Positions 7,849 to 16,934 of a stretch of 64,000 nt of DNA are shown piece after piece. The stretch is from JBEKTY01 sp049515555 (lineage in GTDB: Bacteria > Planctomycetota > Planctomycetia > Pirellulales > Thermoguttaceae), in the NCBI GenBank assembly GCA_049515555.1, contig JBEKTY010000060.1, positions 1 through 64,000 on the forward strand. Direction: 5' to 3'. The notes below the pieces were generated by a model. It was given only the letters and a program-made list of their open reading frames with translations. It was not told where the DNA came from and made no database searches. Both the position numbers and the translations under genes were made by a program. Positions within the stretch are counted from its first letter, which is position 1; each line of letters starts with the position of its first letter.

Positions 7849-8722
7849 CCAAGGACCGGCGCCAGCCGGCAGCCCCGCCTGCATCTCCTGCGGCCACGGG
7901 CGCTGGGAGCCGCTGTTTGCATGTTTGCAGCAATGCGCGCGGTGCGGCTTCGTGCGGGCCGACCTCGAACTCGGACCCGACGAGATCGCTGCGCTCTACG
8001 GCGAGAAGTACTTTCGCGGAGACGAGTACGGAGACTATCTCGCCGAGAGCGACGTCCACCGCCGCAACTTCGTGCGCCGGGTCGATGAAATCACGGCCGT
8101 GGCCGGCCGGCTCGAATCGGTCTTCGAGGTGGGTTGCGCGTACGGGCTGTTCCTGGACTGCCTCGCCGCGCGAGGCATCCGCTGTGCGGGGAGCGATGTT
8201 TGCGAAGCGGCGGTCGACTACGCCCGGCGCGAGTTGTGCCAGCAGGCCGCAAGCGGCGATTTCCTCGCCATGCCGATCGCACCGGGCGAGTATCATGCCT
8301 TTTGCATGTGGGACACGATCGAGCACCTGATGCGTCCCGAGCAGTTCGTCCAGAGGATTTACGACCTTTTGCCCTCCGGCGGCTGGTTCTTCGCCACCAC
8401 GGGCGACATCGGCTCGCGCCTGGCCCGCCGGCGCGGGCGGCACTGGCGCATGATCCACCCGCCCACGCACCTGCAATACTTCTCCGCGGCCACGATGCGG
8501 CAATTCCTGGCCCGATTCGGCTTCGAGGTCCAGAGCATCCGCTCCGTCGCCTACTATCGGAACCTTCGCAGCATACTGACGAACATGCAGGTCCTCAGCC
8601 GGGGGCCGCTGCGGTTGGCCGCCCGGATCGGCGGCCGAGTGATCCCTGAAAAGATCCAACGGCGGGCGGGCATTTCGCTGGACTTGGGCGACATCATGCT
8701 CGTCTGCGCCCGCAAACCTTGA
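7787..8722 (+). CDS. Class I SAM-dependent methyltransferase with N-terminal Cys pairs
   Basis: A 311-residue methyltransferase. Two CxxC pairs (Cys32/35 and Cys50/53) form a probable N-terminal zinc knuckle, as in several sugar and small-molecule methyltransferases of surface-glycan loci. SAM motif I is VFEVGCAYG at 112-120, with the acidic strand-2 position in GSDVC and the post-motif WDTIEHL. The start is TTG at 7787 with AAGGAG 10 bases upstream; the cysteine region requires a start near here, so the gene overlaps the preceding glycosyltransferase gene by 62 bases. The acceptor is unknown; a sugar hydroxyl of the glycan is the simplest guess. Confidence 0.75.
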   Translation: MTGHTQTPTQIAACGKYTPHSQGPAPAGSPACISCGHGRWEPLFACLQQCARCGFVRADLELGPDEIAALYGEKYFRGDEYGDYLAESDVHRRNFVRRVDEITAVAGRLESVFEVGCAYGLFLDCLAARGIRCAGSDVCEAAVDYARRELCQQAASGDFLAMPIAPGEYHAFCMWDTIEHLMRPEQFVQRIYDLLPSGGWFFATTGDIGSRLARRRGRHWRMIHPPTHLQYFSAATMRQFLARFGFEVQSIRSVAYYRNLRSILTNMQVLSRGPLRLAARIGGRVIPEKIQRRAGISLDLGDIMLVCARKP

Positions 8723-8739
8723 TTCACGGAACCCACTCT

Positions 8740-9723
8740 ATGGCTGATAATCCGTCGCTGGTCACCGGGGCCGGCGGTTTCATCGGGAGCCATTTGGTCG
8801 AACAGTTGCTCCGCCGGGGCCGGCGGGTGCGGGCCTTCGTGCGCTACACGTCCGGCCGCGGCATCGGCTGGCTGCGCGACGTCGATCCCGAGCTTCGCGC
8901 GGGCCTGGAGATAGTTTACGGCGACATCCAAGACCCCCGCGCCGTCCGGGAAGCAGTTGACGGCTGCGAACGTGTCTTCCACCTGGCCGCTCTGATCAGC
9001 GTCCCCTACTCGTACGTGGCGCCGATCGCCTTTGCCGAAACAAACGTGAGGGGCACGCTCAACGTGCTGGAGGCGGCCCGCGATCGCGGCGTGTCGCGGG
9101 TGGTGGTCACCTCGACCAGCGAGGTGTACGGCACGGCCCGCTACACTCCCATCGACGAGCAGCACCCGCTGCAGGCCCAGTCGCCCTATTCGGCCAGCAA
9201 GATCGGGGCCGACGCCCTGGCCTACAGCTATCATTGCGCGTTCGGACTGCCGGTGGCGGTCGTCCGTCCCTTCAACACCTACGGGCCGCGGCAGAGCGCG
9301 CGGGCCGTGATCCCCACCGTCATCACCCAGGCCCTTGCCGGCGACACAATCCGCATCGGCAACCTGGCCCCGATCCGCGATTTTGTCTTCGTCGACGATA
9401 CGGCCGCCGGCTTCATCGACATTTCGCGGAGCGACGCCTGCGTGGGCAAGGTCACCAACCTGGCCACGGGGGTTGGCGTGACGGTGGGCGACGTGATTGC
9501 CCTGGTTTCCAAGCACCTCGGCCGTTCTTTTAACATCGTCGAGACCGACGAGCGGAAGCGTCCCGCGGAGAGCGAAGTCTATGAGCTTCGCGGCTCGGCG
9601 GCAGCCGCCCGGCAGCGCGCCGGCTGGGAGCCGCGGGTGAGCCTCGGCGAGGGACTGGCCAAGACGATCGACTGGTGTCAGGGCCATTTGAGCGCGTTTC
9701 AGATCGGAGGATACGACATATGA
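8740..9723 (+). CDS. LegB-like NAD-dependent nucleotide-sugar 4,6-dehydratase
   Basis: An extended short-chain dehydrogenase of 327 residues. TGAGGFIG at 9-16 binds NAD, the catalytic Tyr150 and Lys154 lie in SPYSASKIGAD, and TSTSEVYG supplies the catalytic Thr/Ser. The stretch RPFNTYGPRQSARAVIPT is characteristic of the LegB group of 4,6-dehydratases used in legionaminate and related dideoxy-sugar pathways. The expected product is a 4-keto-6-deoxy nucleotide sugar, which is what the aminotransferase at 16935-18065 would need. ATG 8740 is preferred to an in-frame TTG at 8719, although neither has a strong ribosome site. It overlaps the next gene by ATGA. Confidence 0.8.
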   Translation: MADNPSLVTGAGGFIGSHLVEQLLRRGRRVRAFVRYTSGRGIGWLRDVDPELRAGLEIVYGDIQDPRAVREAVDGCERVFHLAALISVPYSYVAPIAFAETNVRGTLNVLEAARDRGVSRVVVTSTSEVYGTARYTPIDEQHPLQAQSPYSASKIGADALAYSYHCAFGLPVAVVRPFNTYGPRQSARAVIPTVITQALAGDTIRIGNLAPIRDFVFVDDTAAGFIDISRSDACVGKVTNLATGVGVTVGDVIALVSKHLGRSFNIVETDERKRPAESEVYELRGSAAAARQRAGWEPRVSLGEGLAKTIDWCQGHLSAFQIGGYDI

Positions 9724-10469
9724 GAGCGGTTATCCTTGCCGGTGGACGCGGCACGCGGCTTGCGCCCTATACGACCGTCATTCCCAAGCCGCTGCTGCCG
9801 GTCGGCGACATGCCGATCCTGGAAGTCTTGATCCGGCAGTTGGCGCACTACGGTTTTACTCGGGTGACGCTCAGCCTGGGCTACATGGCCGAGTACTTCA
9901 AGCTGTTCTTCGCACATCGCAAATCGCTGTCCCAACTGGTCGAGATCGACTTCGTCGAGGAAGAGCAGCCCACCGGCACGGCCGGATCGCTCTCCGCCAT
10001 CCCTGATCTGGAAGGCACCTTCCTGGTGATGAACGGCGATTTGCTCACGAACATCGACTACCGCAAACTGATCGAGTTCCATCGGCGCCACGGTGGCATC
10101 CTCACCATCACAACGCAGAACAAGGATGTCGGCATCGACCTTGGGGTGATCGAGAGCGACGACCGCGGGGTCGTGACCGGCTACCGCGAAAAGCCCACGC
10201 TCCACTACCAGATCAGCATGGGAATCTACGTCTACGACGCCGAGATCCTCCAGTACATCCCCAAGAACGATTATCTCGACTTCCCGGATCTGGTCTGCCG
10301 GTTGCTCCGCGCCGACGGCAAGGTCCACACTTTCTTCAGCGATGCTTGCTGGCTGGACTTGGGGCGGCCCGAGGATCTCGCGCAGGCCACCGAGGTCTTT
10401 CTCTCCCGCCGGCACGAGTTCCTGCCGTGCGGCGCCGGGAACCTGGCCGCTTGTCGGCCTGCCGCCTGA
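9720..10469 (+). CDS. Sugar-1-phosphate nucleotidyltransferase
   Basis: A 249-residue NTP-transferase that joins a hexose 1-phosphate to a nucleotide. The opening LAGGRGTRLAPYT and IPKPLLPVGD form the nucleotide-binding loop with the conserved lysine at 23, and VMNGDLLTNIDY carries the metal-binding aspartate. It is short, without the left-handed beta-helix of GlmU or full-length GMP-type enzymes, and so resembles the guanylyl/cytidylyltransferases of heptose and legionaminate pathways. ATG 9720 overlaps the preceding TGA (ATGA) and has GGAGG 9 bases upstream. It probably activates the sugar consumed by the dehydratase next door; the base specificity is not determinable. Confidence 0.85.
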   Translation: MRAVILAGGRGTRLAPYTTVIPKPLLPVGDMPILEVLIRQLAHYGFTRVTLSLGYMAEYFKLFFAHRKSLSQLVEIDFVEEEQPTGTAGSLSAIPDLEGTFLVMNGDLLTNIDYRKLIEFHRRHGGILTITTQNKDVGIDLGVIESDDRGVVTGYREKPTLHYQISMGIYVYDAEILQYIPKNDYLDFPDLVCRLLRADGKVHTFFSDACWLDLGRPEDLAQATEVFLSRRHEFLPCGAGNLAACRPAA

Positions 10470-10488
10470 GCGCCCCCGAGGATAGCAG

Positions 10489-11457
10489 ATGGACGAGAAA
10501 CGTTACTTGGTGACGGGTGCGGGCGGGTTTACGGGCCGGTATCTGTTGGCCCGGCTCCGCACGCAAGCGCGGCCTTGGGTGGCCGGGACCGACGTTTCGG
10601 CCACAGGGCCCGAGAACCTCGACGCGTACCATCCTTGCGACCTGACCGACCCCCAGGCGGTCGCTGACTTGGTCTCCTGCACCCGGCCGCGGATGGTCTT
10701 TCACCTGGCCGGACTATTCGGCAGCGCCCCGGAGGAGTCCATGCGGCGAGTGAATATCGACGGTCTGCGCAACTTGTGCGATGCGCTCGCGCGCCAGGCC
10801 GTGGAAACAGGCTCGACGGTGCGGTTGCTGGTGGTCGGCTCGGCTGCCGAGCTGGGTACGCGAGGGGCGGCCTCGCTGCCGGTGACCGAGGCGGCGCCCT
10901 GCCAGCCGGAAAGTCCCTACGGCTGGACGAAGTGGGAAGCCACGCGATTGGCCCTTGCCCAGCCGGTTGGCGGTCCCCTGGCGGTCGTTGTGGCGCGGCC
11001 GTTCAATCTCGTGGGCCCCGGTCTGCCCGAGGCCCTCTCCCTGGGCCGTTTCGCGCGACAAATCGCCGACGTTCTCCGCGGTCGCATCGAGGCCCTGCGG
11101 TGCGGTCCCCTCGACGCGCGGCGGGATTACGTCGATGTTCGCGACGCGGCCGATGCCTACGTGCGTCTGGGCCTCCTCGGCCGCGCCGGAGAAATCTACA
11201 ACGTGTGCGCCGGCCGGTCTTATCAACTCAGGGACCTGCTCCAGCAGATGATTCACCATGCCCGTGGGCCGGTTCAAGTGCTCTCAAACCCGGCCCGGCG
11301 CCACGCCGGCGATCTGGCCGATATTTACGGCTCCTACGCGAAACTCCACTGCGAGACAGGATGGGAGCCGCGGATCCCGATCGAAGAGAGCCTCGCCGAT
11401 CTCGTCGACGAGGCAATGCGGGAGCCTGTCCCGGCCGCGGAAACCGGGCTAGACTAG
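10489..11457 (+). CDS. NAD-dependent epimerase/reductase, RMD-like
   Basis: A 322-residue extended SDR. TGAGGFTG at 9-16, Tyr144/Lys148 in SPYGWTKWE and a C-terminal WEPRIPIEESL are family marks. Overall it matches GDP-4-keto-6-deoxymannose reductase (RMD) style proteins, which reduce the 4-keto intermediate to a 6-deoxyhexose. This would draw on the same intermediate as the perosamine-like aminotransferase, so the locus could make two related sugars. It follows the nucleotidyltransferase by 19 bases and ends the plus-strand run, 79 bases from the converging GT-C-like gene. An epimerase role instead of reduction is possible. Confidence 0.75.
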   Translation: MDEKRYLVTGAGGFTGRYLLARLRTQARPWVAGTDVSATGPENLDAYHPCDLTDPQAVADLVSCTRPRMVFHLAGLFGSAPEESMRRVNIDGLRNLCDALARQAVETGSTVRLLVVGSAAELGTRGAASLPVTEAAPCQPESPYGWTKWEATRLALAQPVGGPLAVVVARPFNLVGPGLPEALSLGRFARQIADVLRGRIEALRCGPLDARRDYVDVRDAADAYVRLGLLGRAGEIYNVCAGRSYQLRDLLQQMIHHARGPVQVLSNPARRHAGDLADIYGSYAKLHCETGWEPRIPIEESLADLVDEAMREPVPAAETGLD

Positions 11458-11536
11458 ACCCAATTCTGCCCGCTCAACAGCAATCCAGTTCTTCCTTGGG
11501 GCTCCCCCGGGCAAGCAGTCGTTGAACTTTGGCACT

Positions 11537-14065
11537 CTAGCGAGCGTCTTCTTCCACCATGAGCTTACTCAAGAAAAACCCGAGAAACCGATCGCCGGCC
11601 CCAATTTCCTGGGGTGTTGCGGGCTGGGGGATGGACAACACGATTTGGTTGTCCCCTTGATCCACGGTCACCGGGGCGGAAGGAACATCATAGGATAAGT
11701 CGAGGGCCCTCGAATCCTTGCCTTCAAAAATTTCCCTTCCGATCCGCTGTCCGTTCAGAGAAACGACCATCTCGAAATGTTGATGGGCTGGGTTCAGATA
11801 GGCGACGCCCCACAAATGGACCTTTCCTATCTTCTTGGAGGGATTCAGGGTGAACCGAATGACCGCCGAGGTTCCATCGGTCCAGGTTCCGTTAGGTTCG
11901 TTTCCCGAGAAGCCTGAATACAGGAAAGGCCCGATAGTTCCCTTGTCGGAGGTGTACCAGTTTTCCGGATCCAAGGAAGGGGAAGTCTTCTCGCCATCCT
12001 TTTGAATCAGTTTCCCTTTGGGACCAAGAAGGAATTTGTAAAGGGTGAGGCAAACTCCCTCGACCGGCATGACGCCCGTGAAGGACAACTCATTCAGACC
12101 GTCCTTGATTATTCCTTTGGGAATCGACGCTTGAAGGACGGCGGGTGCAACAAAGTCCAGTTGCACCGGCTTACCATTCAATGATGCGGTCAAACCGGTT
12201 CTGACCTGTCTTGGAATGATTTCGCCCGAATAGAGACGGAAGAGGTAATCGGTGTCGCCAGGATGTCCCAAATCCACCAGCAGGGTCGCCGAGTTGGCGG
12301 TGGGGAGGATGATGCTCTCATGCGCAAAGTGGTGCATTTGGACGATGCCTTCCGCCCACCCGTCGCCCCTTGGAAAATCAGAATAGCCCCACATGGAGTC
12401 CGCGTTGAAGATATACAGTTCATCATTGAGATGCGGGTCCCTGAATGGGGCCCATCCCCGGTTGTAGGTGTTCAGGTTATTCCAAAGGGGCTGGCCCGCG
12501 GCCCGAGGGAGGGAAGTCTTGGGGATGGTGATGACATCCACATCCTTCTCGTCGAAAACCATGTCTTGGGCACCGAAGGCCGAAACCGCGACTTTCCCTT
12601 TGCGAATCGAGTATCGATAGAAGATGGCCATATTGGTCAAGGGCAAGTCCTTGCACAGGAGAAAGAGGTCCTTTGGTTTATGGAGGATAACCGCAGGGCC
12701 ATAGCAGACCTTGGTGCTGTATAGACCATTCAAGTAGGGCGAATACCCGGAGTGATCCAAGACAACGTGGATCGTCTTGTTCGGATCGGCCGCGGAGGCC
12801 ACATAATTCAAGTAGGGGCCGATGGATTGGGTGTAGAACTCGGTGTAGCGGAAATGCTGATAGTTCTGGGACACGAGGCCTGAAAAAACAAAACCGACCA
12901 GAATGGTGAGGAGCGCGGGCTTGGAAAATCGGAAGCACAGGAGCAGGAGCGACCCCAGAACGATGACCGCGCCGGGGACCACGTACAAGAAGGTTCTTTG
13001 TGAAATGCTGAGATGGGCCGGCGTAGCCAGGACGGGAATATAGCCGATGACAAAGAGAGCGAATCCAAAGGCCAGGTAGCGGATGAGCGACCGGCCGTTC
13101 GGGCCCTTGATCGGCCCGTCCTTCCGAAGGAAGAACACGGCAGACGCCAGAACGGCGAAAAAACCCAGGAAGATCAGCGGATTCCTGAGCTGTGTAAAAA
13201 GGATGGCAAAGGAATCCACCCAGCTTTCATAGAATGTCCGGTAGGCCGCGGAATGGAAGAGGTATTTGAAATTGTGGAAAATCTCGTGCACGACCCCTCT
13301 CGGCGCCAAGGACACCTGGTATGTCCCCGGGTTGAACTTCATCACAAGCAGGATGTAGGTCAGGCTAAAGATCGGGGCAATCAGCCAAATCAGAACCGTC
13401 TTCTTCTTCATCCAGGTGGTCTTCAGGGCCCCGCGAAAACCAAACCTCATGATGATCAGGGAGGGTGGGAGAGCATAGATAACAACGCTGAAGTCGTACA
13501 TCAGGGTTGAGAATATAAACAAGAAGGCCGAACCCGCCAGGGAGAGGACTTTTGGCACTGTTCTTCGGCTCAGGTAGCCCTTCAGAAAGAGCGCCGTTCC
13601 GACCAGGGCCAGGCCATTGGCCAGATTGATGTGCATGGTCCTCAGGGTGATTTGTTCCGTGTCGCCGGGGTAAACCAAGAAAAGAAGGCCAAAACAGAGG
13701 GCGACGGCCCTGTTTCTGAACAGGAAACGGCCAATGGCGATCCCCGCCAGGATCTTCATGCCGGAAGCCAAGAGGAGGAAAATGTGGAACCCAAGGAAGG
13801 AATTGCCGCTTAGCCAGGCCGAGACTGCGCTGGGGAAGATCAAGAGTGGCCGGACGCCAAGAAGGTCGCCGTAGGGCTGACCTGGAAAGGTGCTCCAAAG
13901 GCCGGGGTGGCTCTGTCCTATGAACAGGAGGTCCCATTCTTCCAGGATGCCCCCCATGGAAAAACCGTAGGGGAGCCAAATGGCCGCCAGGCAGGCCACA
14001 GTGCAAAGGAGAATCCAAAATGTCCTTTGTCGGTTCGTCATGGGATTCGTCTTCCAAGGATTCAT
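11537..14065 (-). CDS. Large multi-pass membrane protein, GT-C-like, atypical composition
   Basis: An 842-residue protein whose N-terminal half (about residues 10-400) has roughly ten hydrophobic helices. Its first external loop contains acidic ILEEWDLL, as in GT-C glycosyltransferases that use polyprenyl-phosphate sugars. The C-terminal half is soluble and beta-rich with no recognised domain. Its DNA is clearly less GC-rich than the neighbours and uses codons ending in A/T more freely, which suggests recent acquisition. Start choice is open between ATG 14065 and ATG 14041 (with GGAAGA upstream). It is the last gene of the minus-strand glycan run. A glycan polymerase or lipid-linked sugar transferase role is inference from topology. 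Confidence 0.6.
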   Translation of the reverse strand: MNPWKTNPMTNRQRTFWILLCTVACLAAIWLPYGFSMGGILEEWDLLFIGQSHPGLWSTFPGQPYGDLLGVRPLLIFPSAVSAWLSGNSFLGFHIFLLLASGMKILAGIAIGRFLFRNRAVALCFGLLFLVYPGDTEQITLRTMHINLANGLALVGTALFLKGYLSRRTVPKVLSLAGSAFLFIFSTLMYDFSVVIYALPPSLIIMRFGFRGALKTTWMKKKTVLIWLIAPIFSLTYILLVMKFNPGTYQVSLAPRGVVHEIFHNFKYLFHSAAYRTFYESWVDSFAILFTQLRNPLIFLGFFAVLASAVFFLRKDGPIKGPNGRSLIRYLAFGFALFVIGYIPVLATPAHLSISQRTFLYVVPGAVIVLGSLLLLCFRFSKPALLTILVGFVFSGLVSQNYQHFRYTEFYTQSIGPYLNYVASAADPNKTIHVVLDHSGYSPYLNGLYSTKVCYGPAVILHKPKDLFLLCKDLPLTNMAIFYRYSIRKGKVAVSAFGAQDMVFDEKDVDVITIPKTSLPRAAGQPLWNNLNTYNRGWAPFRDPHLNDELYIFNADSMWGYSDFPRGDGWAEGIVQMHHFAHESIILPTANSATLLVDLGHPGDTDYLFRLYSGEIIPRQVRTGLTASLNGKPVQLDFVAPAVLQASIPKGIIKDGLNELSFTGVMPVEGVCLTLYKFLLGPKGKLIQKDGEKTSPSLDPENWYTSDKGTIGPFLYSGFSGNEPNGTWTDGTSAVIRFTLNPSKKIGKVHLWGVAYLNPAHQHFEMVVSLNGQRIGREIFEGKDSRALDLSYDVPSAPVTVDQGDNQIVLSIPQPATPQEIGAGDRFLGFFLSKLMVEEDAR

Positions 14066-14090
14066 CGTTCAGAGGCCGCACGGCCGGCCG

Positions 14091-16925
14091 TCACCTGGAC
14101 AGCAGAAGGTTGACGCTGTACGCCGAAAGAAGCTCCTCGTCGATTGCCGGCGCCAATTGACCGCTGGTTTCATCGATACGGCGTATCGAGAAACCGAGCG
14201 CGCGAATCTTTCGGATCAAGTCCTCCGGGCGTCTTCCCGCGCGAACGATATTCGTAGGTCCGAACTCAAGGATGATCTGGATCGCCGGGTTTTGCGCGAT
14301 GATGCGCTGCATCCCGTCGAGGATGCCCAGTTCGGCCCCTTCGGCGTCGATCTTGACAAGATCAACCTTCACGTCGATTGGAATTACGTCGTCCAGGCGG
14401 GCCGTCTCCACGCTCACTTCCGTGCAGGAGTCCGAGTTGGCTGGCGGGTACATGGAGCTCCAGGTCAGCTCACGATCATGAATAAAGAACTTGCAGGTCC
14501 CAAAGTAATCCGAAATTGCAATCTGACGAACGGTTGCGTTCTTGCAGCCGTTGGTGAAGAGGTTATTTCGCAGAATATTGCAGGAACGTTCGCAGGGTTC
14601 GAAGCAATAGACACGACCTTGTGAGCCAACGCGGTCGGCAAGAACAAGAGTGTGCAGCCCCACATGCGCGCCGATATCGACAGCCGTCATGCCTTGCTGG
14701 CAGAGCGATGCCAGGACGGACATCGTGCCCCGTTCAAACCCGTGGCCGAAGGTGAACATTTGGACGAATCCCCAATTCTCGGCGGGAACTCCGAAAATGC
14801 CGCCGTTGGGGTGCTCTACCAGGATCACGTTATCATTCACCAGTTGGCTTTGCCCCCACCTGCTGGCTGCCACTCTCTTCTGCTCTTCCTCTTGGAGTTG
14901 TACGGAGCGGCAGATCACTTCGGTGCGGTTCTCCAAACTATCCTGCCGCTGTTGCAGATTGGCCAGTATCTGACAGATCGCTTCGCATTGCCCCCCCAAC
15001 GACCCGTGCCGCTGGTCCAGGTTGGCCAGCGCCTGGGAGATCGTTTCGTATTGCCCGCCCAACGACCCATGCCGCTGGTCCAGGTTGGCCAGTGCCTGGG
15101 AGATCGTTTCGTATTGCCCGCCCAACGACCCGTGCCGCTGGTCCAGGTTGGCCAGCGCCTGGGAGATCGTTTCGTATTGCCCGCCCAAAGCCCCGTGCCG
15201 CTGGTCCAGGCTGGCCAGCGTCTGGGAGATCGTTTCATATTGCCCACCCAAAGCGCCGTGCCGCTGGTCCAGGCTGGCCAGGGCCTGGGAGATCGTTTCA
15301 TATTGCCCACCCAAAGCGCCGTGCCGCTGGTCCAGGCTGGCCAGCGTCTGGGAGATCGTTTCGTATTGCCCACCCAAAGCCCCGTGCCGCTGGTCCAGGT
15401 TGGCCAGCGCCTGGGAGATCGCTTCGTATTGCCCGCCCAAAGACCCCTGCCGCTGCTCCAGGTTGGCCAGCGCCTGGGAGATCGTTTCATATTGCCCGCC
15501 CAAAGGGCCAAGCCGCTGCTGTATGTGCTGCTCCACGTTGGCCAGGCCCTGGCAGATCGCTTGGTATTGCCCGCCCAAGGCGCCGAGCCGCTGCTCTATG
15601 CGCTGCTCCACGTTGGCCAGTGCCCGGCAGATCGCTTGGTATTGCCCGCCCAAAGGGCCGAGCCGCTGCTCTATGCGCTGCTTCACGGTGGCCAGGGTCT
15701 GGCCGATCGCTTGATATTGTCCCTCCAGGGCCCGGTGGCGCTGCTCCACGTTGGCCAGGGCCTGGGAGATCGCTTCGAATTGCCCGCCCAAAGACCCCTG
15801 CCGCTGCTCCCCGCGTTGGTCGACGCTGGCCAGTGCCTGGGAGATCACTTCGCATTGCCCGCCCAAAGACTCCTGCCGCTGCTGCAGATTGGCCAGCGCC
15901 TGGCAAATCGCTTCATATTGGCCGCCGAGCGACTGATGTCGCTGCTGCATGTCAATCGAGCGCTGCCGCAGATCCAAGAGTGGGTGCAAGATCGAGTCCA
16001 TTTGGGCGGTGAGGGCCTGCTGGCCACAAGCCAGCCGGTGGGACGTGGAGGCCATTCTGCGCACCTGGTGGAACTGCAACAGGCGGCAAAAGTGCCATCG
16101 CCCGATCGTCAGCGGATGACAAACGGACTTCCAGAGAATTCGTTTACGGCTGCGGAAGTTGGCGGTTCGGTTTCGCGAAATGGTCTTCCACAGGGCGTCG
16201 GACTTGGGCCAACTCTTGGCGATCTGTTGGCAGTAATAGGATTTGTCGTCTTCCCGGGCTTCGCGCTTGAGGAACATCTGGCATCCGAGCTCGAGCTGCG
16301 CGTTGCCGCTTAACAACATCAGTTCCTTGAACGTTGCCGTTTTGCGAACGATCTTGACGAGTTCCGGCTCTCCCGCGGGAATCACCGGGTTCTTTCGCAA
16401 CCGCTCTTCGCTTTGGACGATGCCCCAGAGCAGTATCACGTCGCTTAGCCCGCGCTCTTGTTGCCGCATCCAGCCGTCGATTTCCTCTTGGACGGCCGGC
16501 CGCTTGAGAATCGCCTGGTAGAGGGCTTGGATCATTGCGGAATGATCGCCGGTCGGCTCGTCCAAGAGTTGGAGCAACTCCGGCGCGGCCTCAGAAGGGC
16601 ACAAACGTCGCTTGTTGGCGAGCAGCTCGGAGTGCAGGGAGGCGACAAGTGGCCGATTCATGCACGCCTCCTTGGCCGCCAGCGTGCTGGCCAGCCAGTA
16701 TCGAATTTCCTCCCGCGTCTTCCCCTTGCGAAGCTCCCGCAAACCGTCGGTCAGCTCCTGGGGCGCCGGGCAGCGGGAGAGAATGTCGATGTAGCAATTG
16801 CGGAGAAAGACCTCCGCCGCGGCCTCGTGATCCGGCCGCAAACCGCCGTCGGGCAGGGCCGTTTCAAGTTCTTGTCGAATCCGTTGGCAGGCTTCCAGTG
16901 AAGTGTCTTGGTTCATGGTGGACAT
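14091..16925 (-). CDS. FkbM methyltransferase with DUF4214-like N-terminus and long repeat coiled coil
   Basis: A 944-residue three-part protein. Residues about 30-180 hold two DUF4214-like helical segments (IDILSRCPAPQEL and YQAILKRPAVQEE). Residues 326-677 are 16 tandem units, eleven of 21 and four of 25 residues plus one decayed unit, each with hydrophobics at heptad a/d positions (L1, H5, L8, Y12, I15, L19). Residues about 690-944 are an FkbM-type SAM methyltransferase with DIGAHVGLHT and VDLVKIDAEGAELGILDGM-like motifs. It lies between the aminotransferase and the GT-C-like gene. ATG 16925 is chosen; a TTG at 16934 and ATG 16916 are alternatives. A chain-terminating or chain-measuring methyltransferase is a plausible, untested role. 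Confidence 0.8.
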   Translation of the reverse strand: MSTMNQDTSLEACQRIRQELETALPDGGLRPDHEAAAEVFLRNCYIDILSRCPAPQELTDGLRELRKGKTREEIRYWLASTLAAKEACMNRPLVASLHSELLANKRRLCPSEAAPELLQLLDEPTGDHSAMIQALYQAILKRPAVQEEIDGWMRQQERGLSDVILLWGIVQSEERLRKNPVIPAGEPELVKIVRKTATFKELMLLSGNAQLELGCQMFLKREAREDDKSYYCQQIAKSWPKSDALWKTISRNRTANFRSRKRILWKSVCHPLTIGRWHFCRLLQFHQVRRMASTSHRLACGQQALTAQMDSILHPLLDLRQRSIDMQQRHQSLGGQYEAICQALANLQQRQESLGGQCEVISQALASVDQRGEQRQGSLGGQFEAISQALANVEQRHRALEGQYQAIGQTLATVKQRIEQRLGPLGGQYQAICRALANVEQRIEQRLGALGGQYQAICQGLANVEQHIQQRLGPLGGQYETISQALANLEQRQGSLGGQYEAISQALANLDQRHGALGGQYETISQTLASLDQRHGALGGQYETISQALASLDQRHGALGGQYETISQTLASLDQRHGALGGQYETISQALANLDQRHGSLGGQYETISQALANLDQRHGSLGGQYETISQALANLDQRHGSLGGQCEAICQILANLQQRQDSLENRTEVICRSVQLQEEEQKRVAASRWGQSQLVNDNVILVEHPNGGIFGVPAENWGFVQMFTFGHGFERGTMSVLASLCQQGMTAVDIGAHVGLHTLVLADRVGSQGRVYCFEPCERSCNILRNNLFTNGCKNATVRQIAISDYFGTCKFFIHDRELTWSSMYPPANSDSCTEVSVETARLDDVIPIDVKVDLVKIDAEGAELGILDGMQRIIAQNPAIQIILEFGPTNIVRAGRRPEDLIRKIRALGFSIRRIDETSGQLAPAIDEELLSAYSVNLLLSR
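14895..15950 (-). repeat. 63/75-bp coding tandem repeats of the coiled coil
   Basis: About sixteen in-frame tandem units encode the coiled coil. Units of 63 bp (consensus LDQRHGALGGQYETISQALA) are near-identical at DNA level from about 15000 to 15420, indicating recent expansion. Older, more divergent units lie toward 15950. Four units of 75 bp carry an extra four residues (such as RIEQ), a classical coiled-coil stutter. Confidence 0.9.
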
Positions 16926-16934
16926 AGGCTGCAA

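Noticed and set aside
14895..15950. Regular 63-bp repeats considered as a CRISPR array or other non-coding array
   Set aside because: There are no unique spacers. The units are contiguous, codon-periodic and encode an amphipathic heptad pattern inside one open gene.
14652..16313. Long open frame of 553 residues on the plus strand across the coiled-coil repeats
   Set aside because: It is the shadow of an in-frame GC-rich repeat whose period is a multiple of three. The minus-strand frame has a recognisable FkbM domain and heptad pattern; the plus frame has neither, nor a ribosome site.
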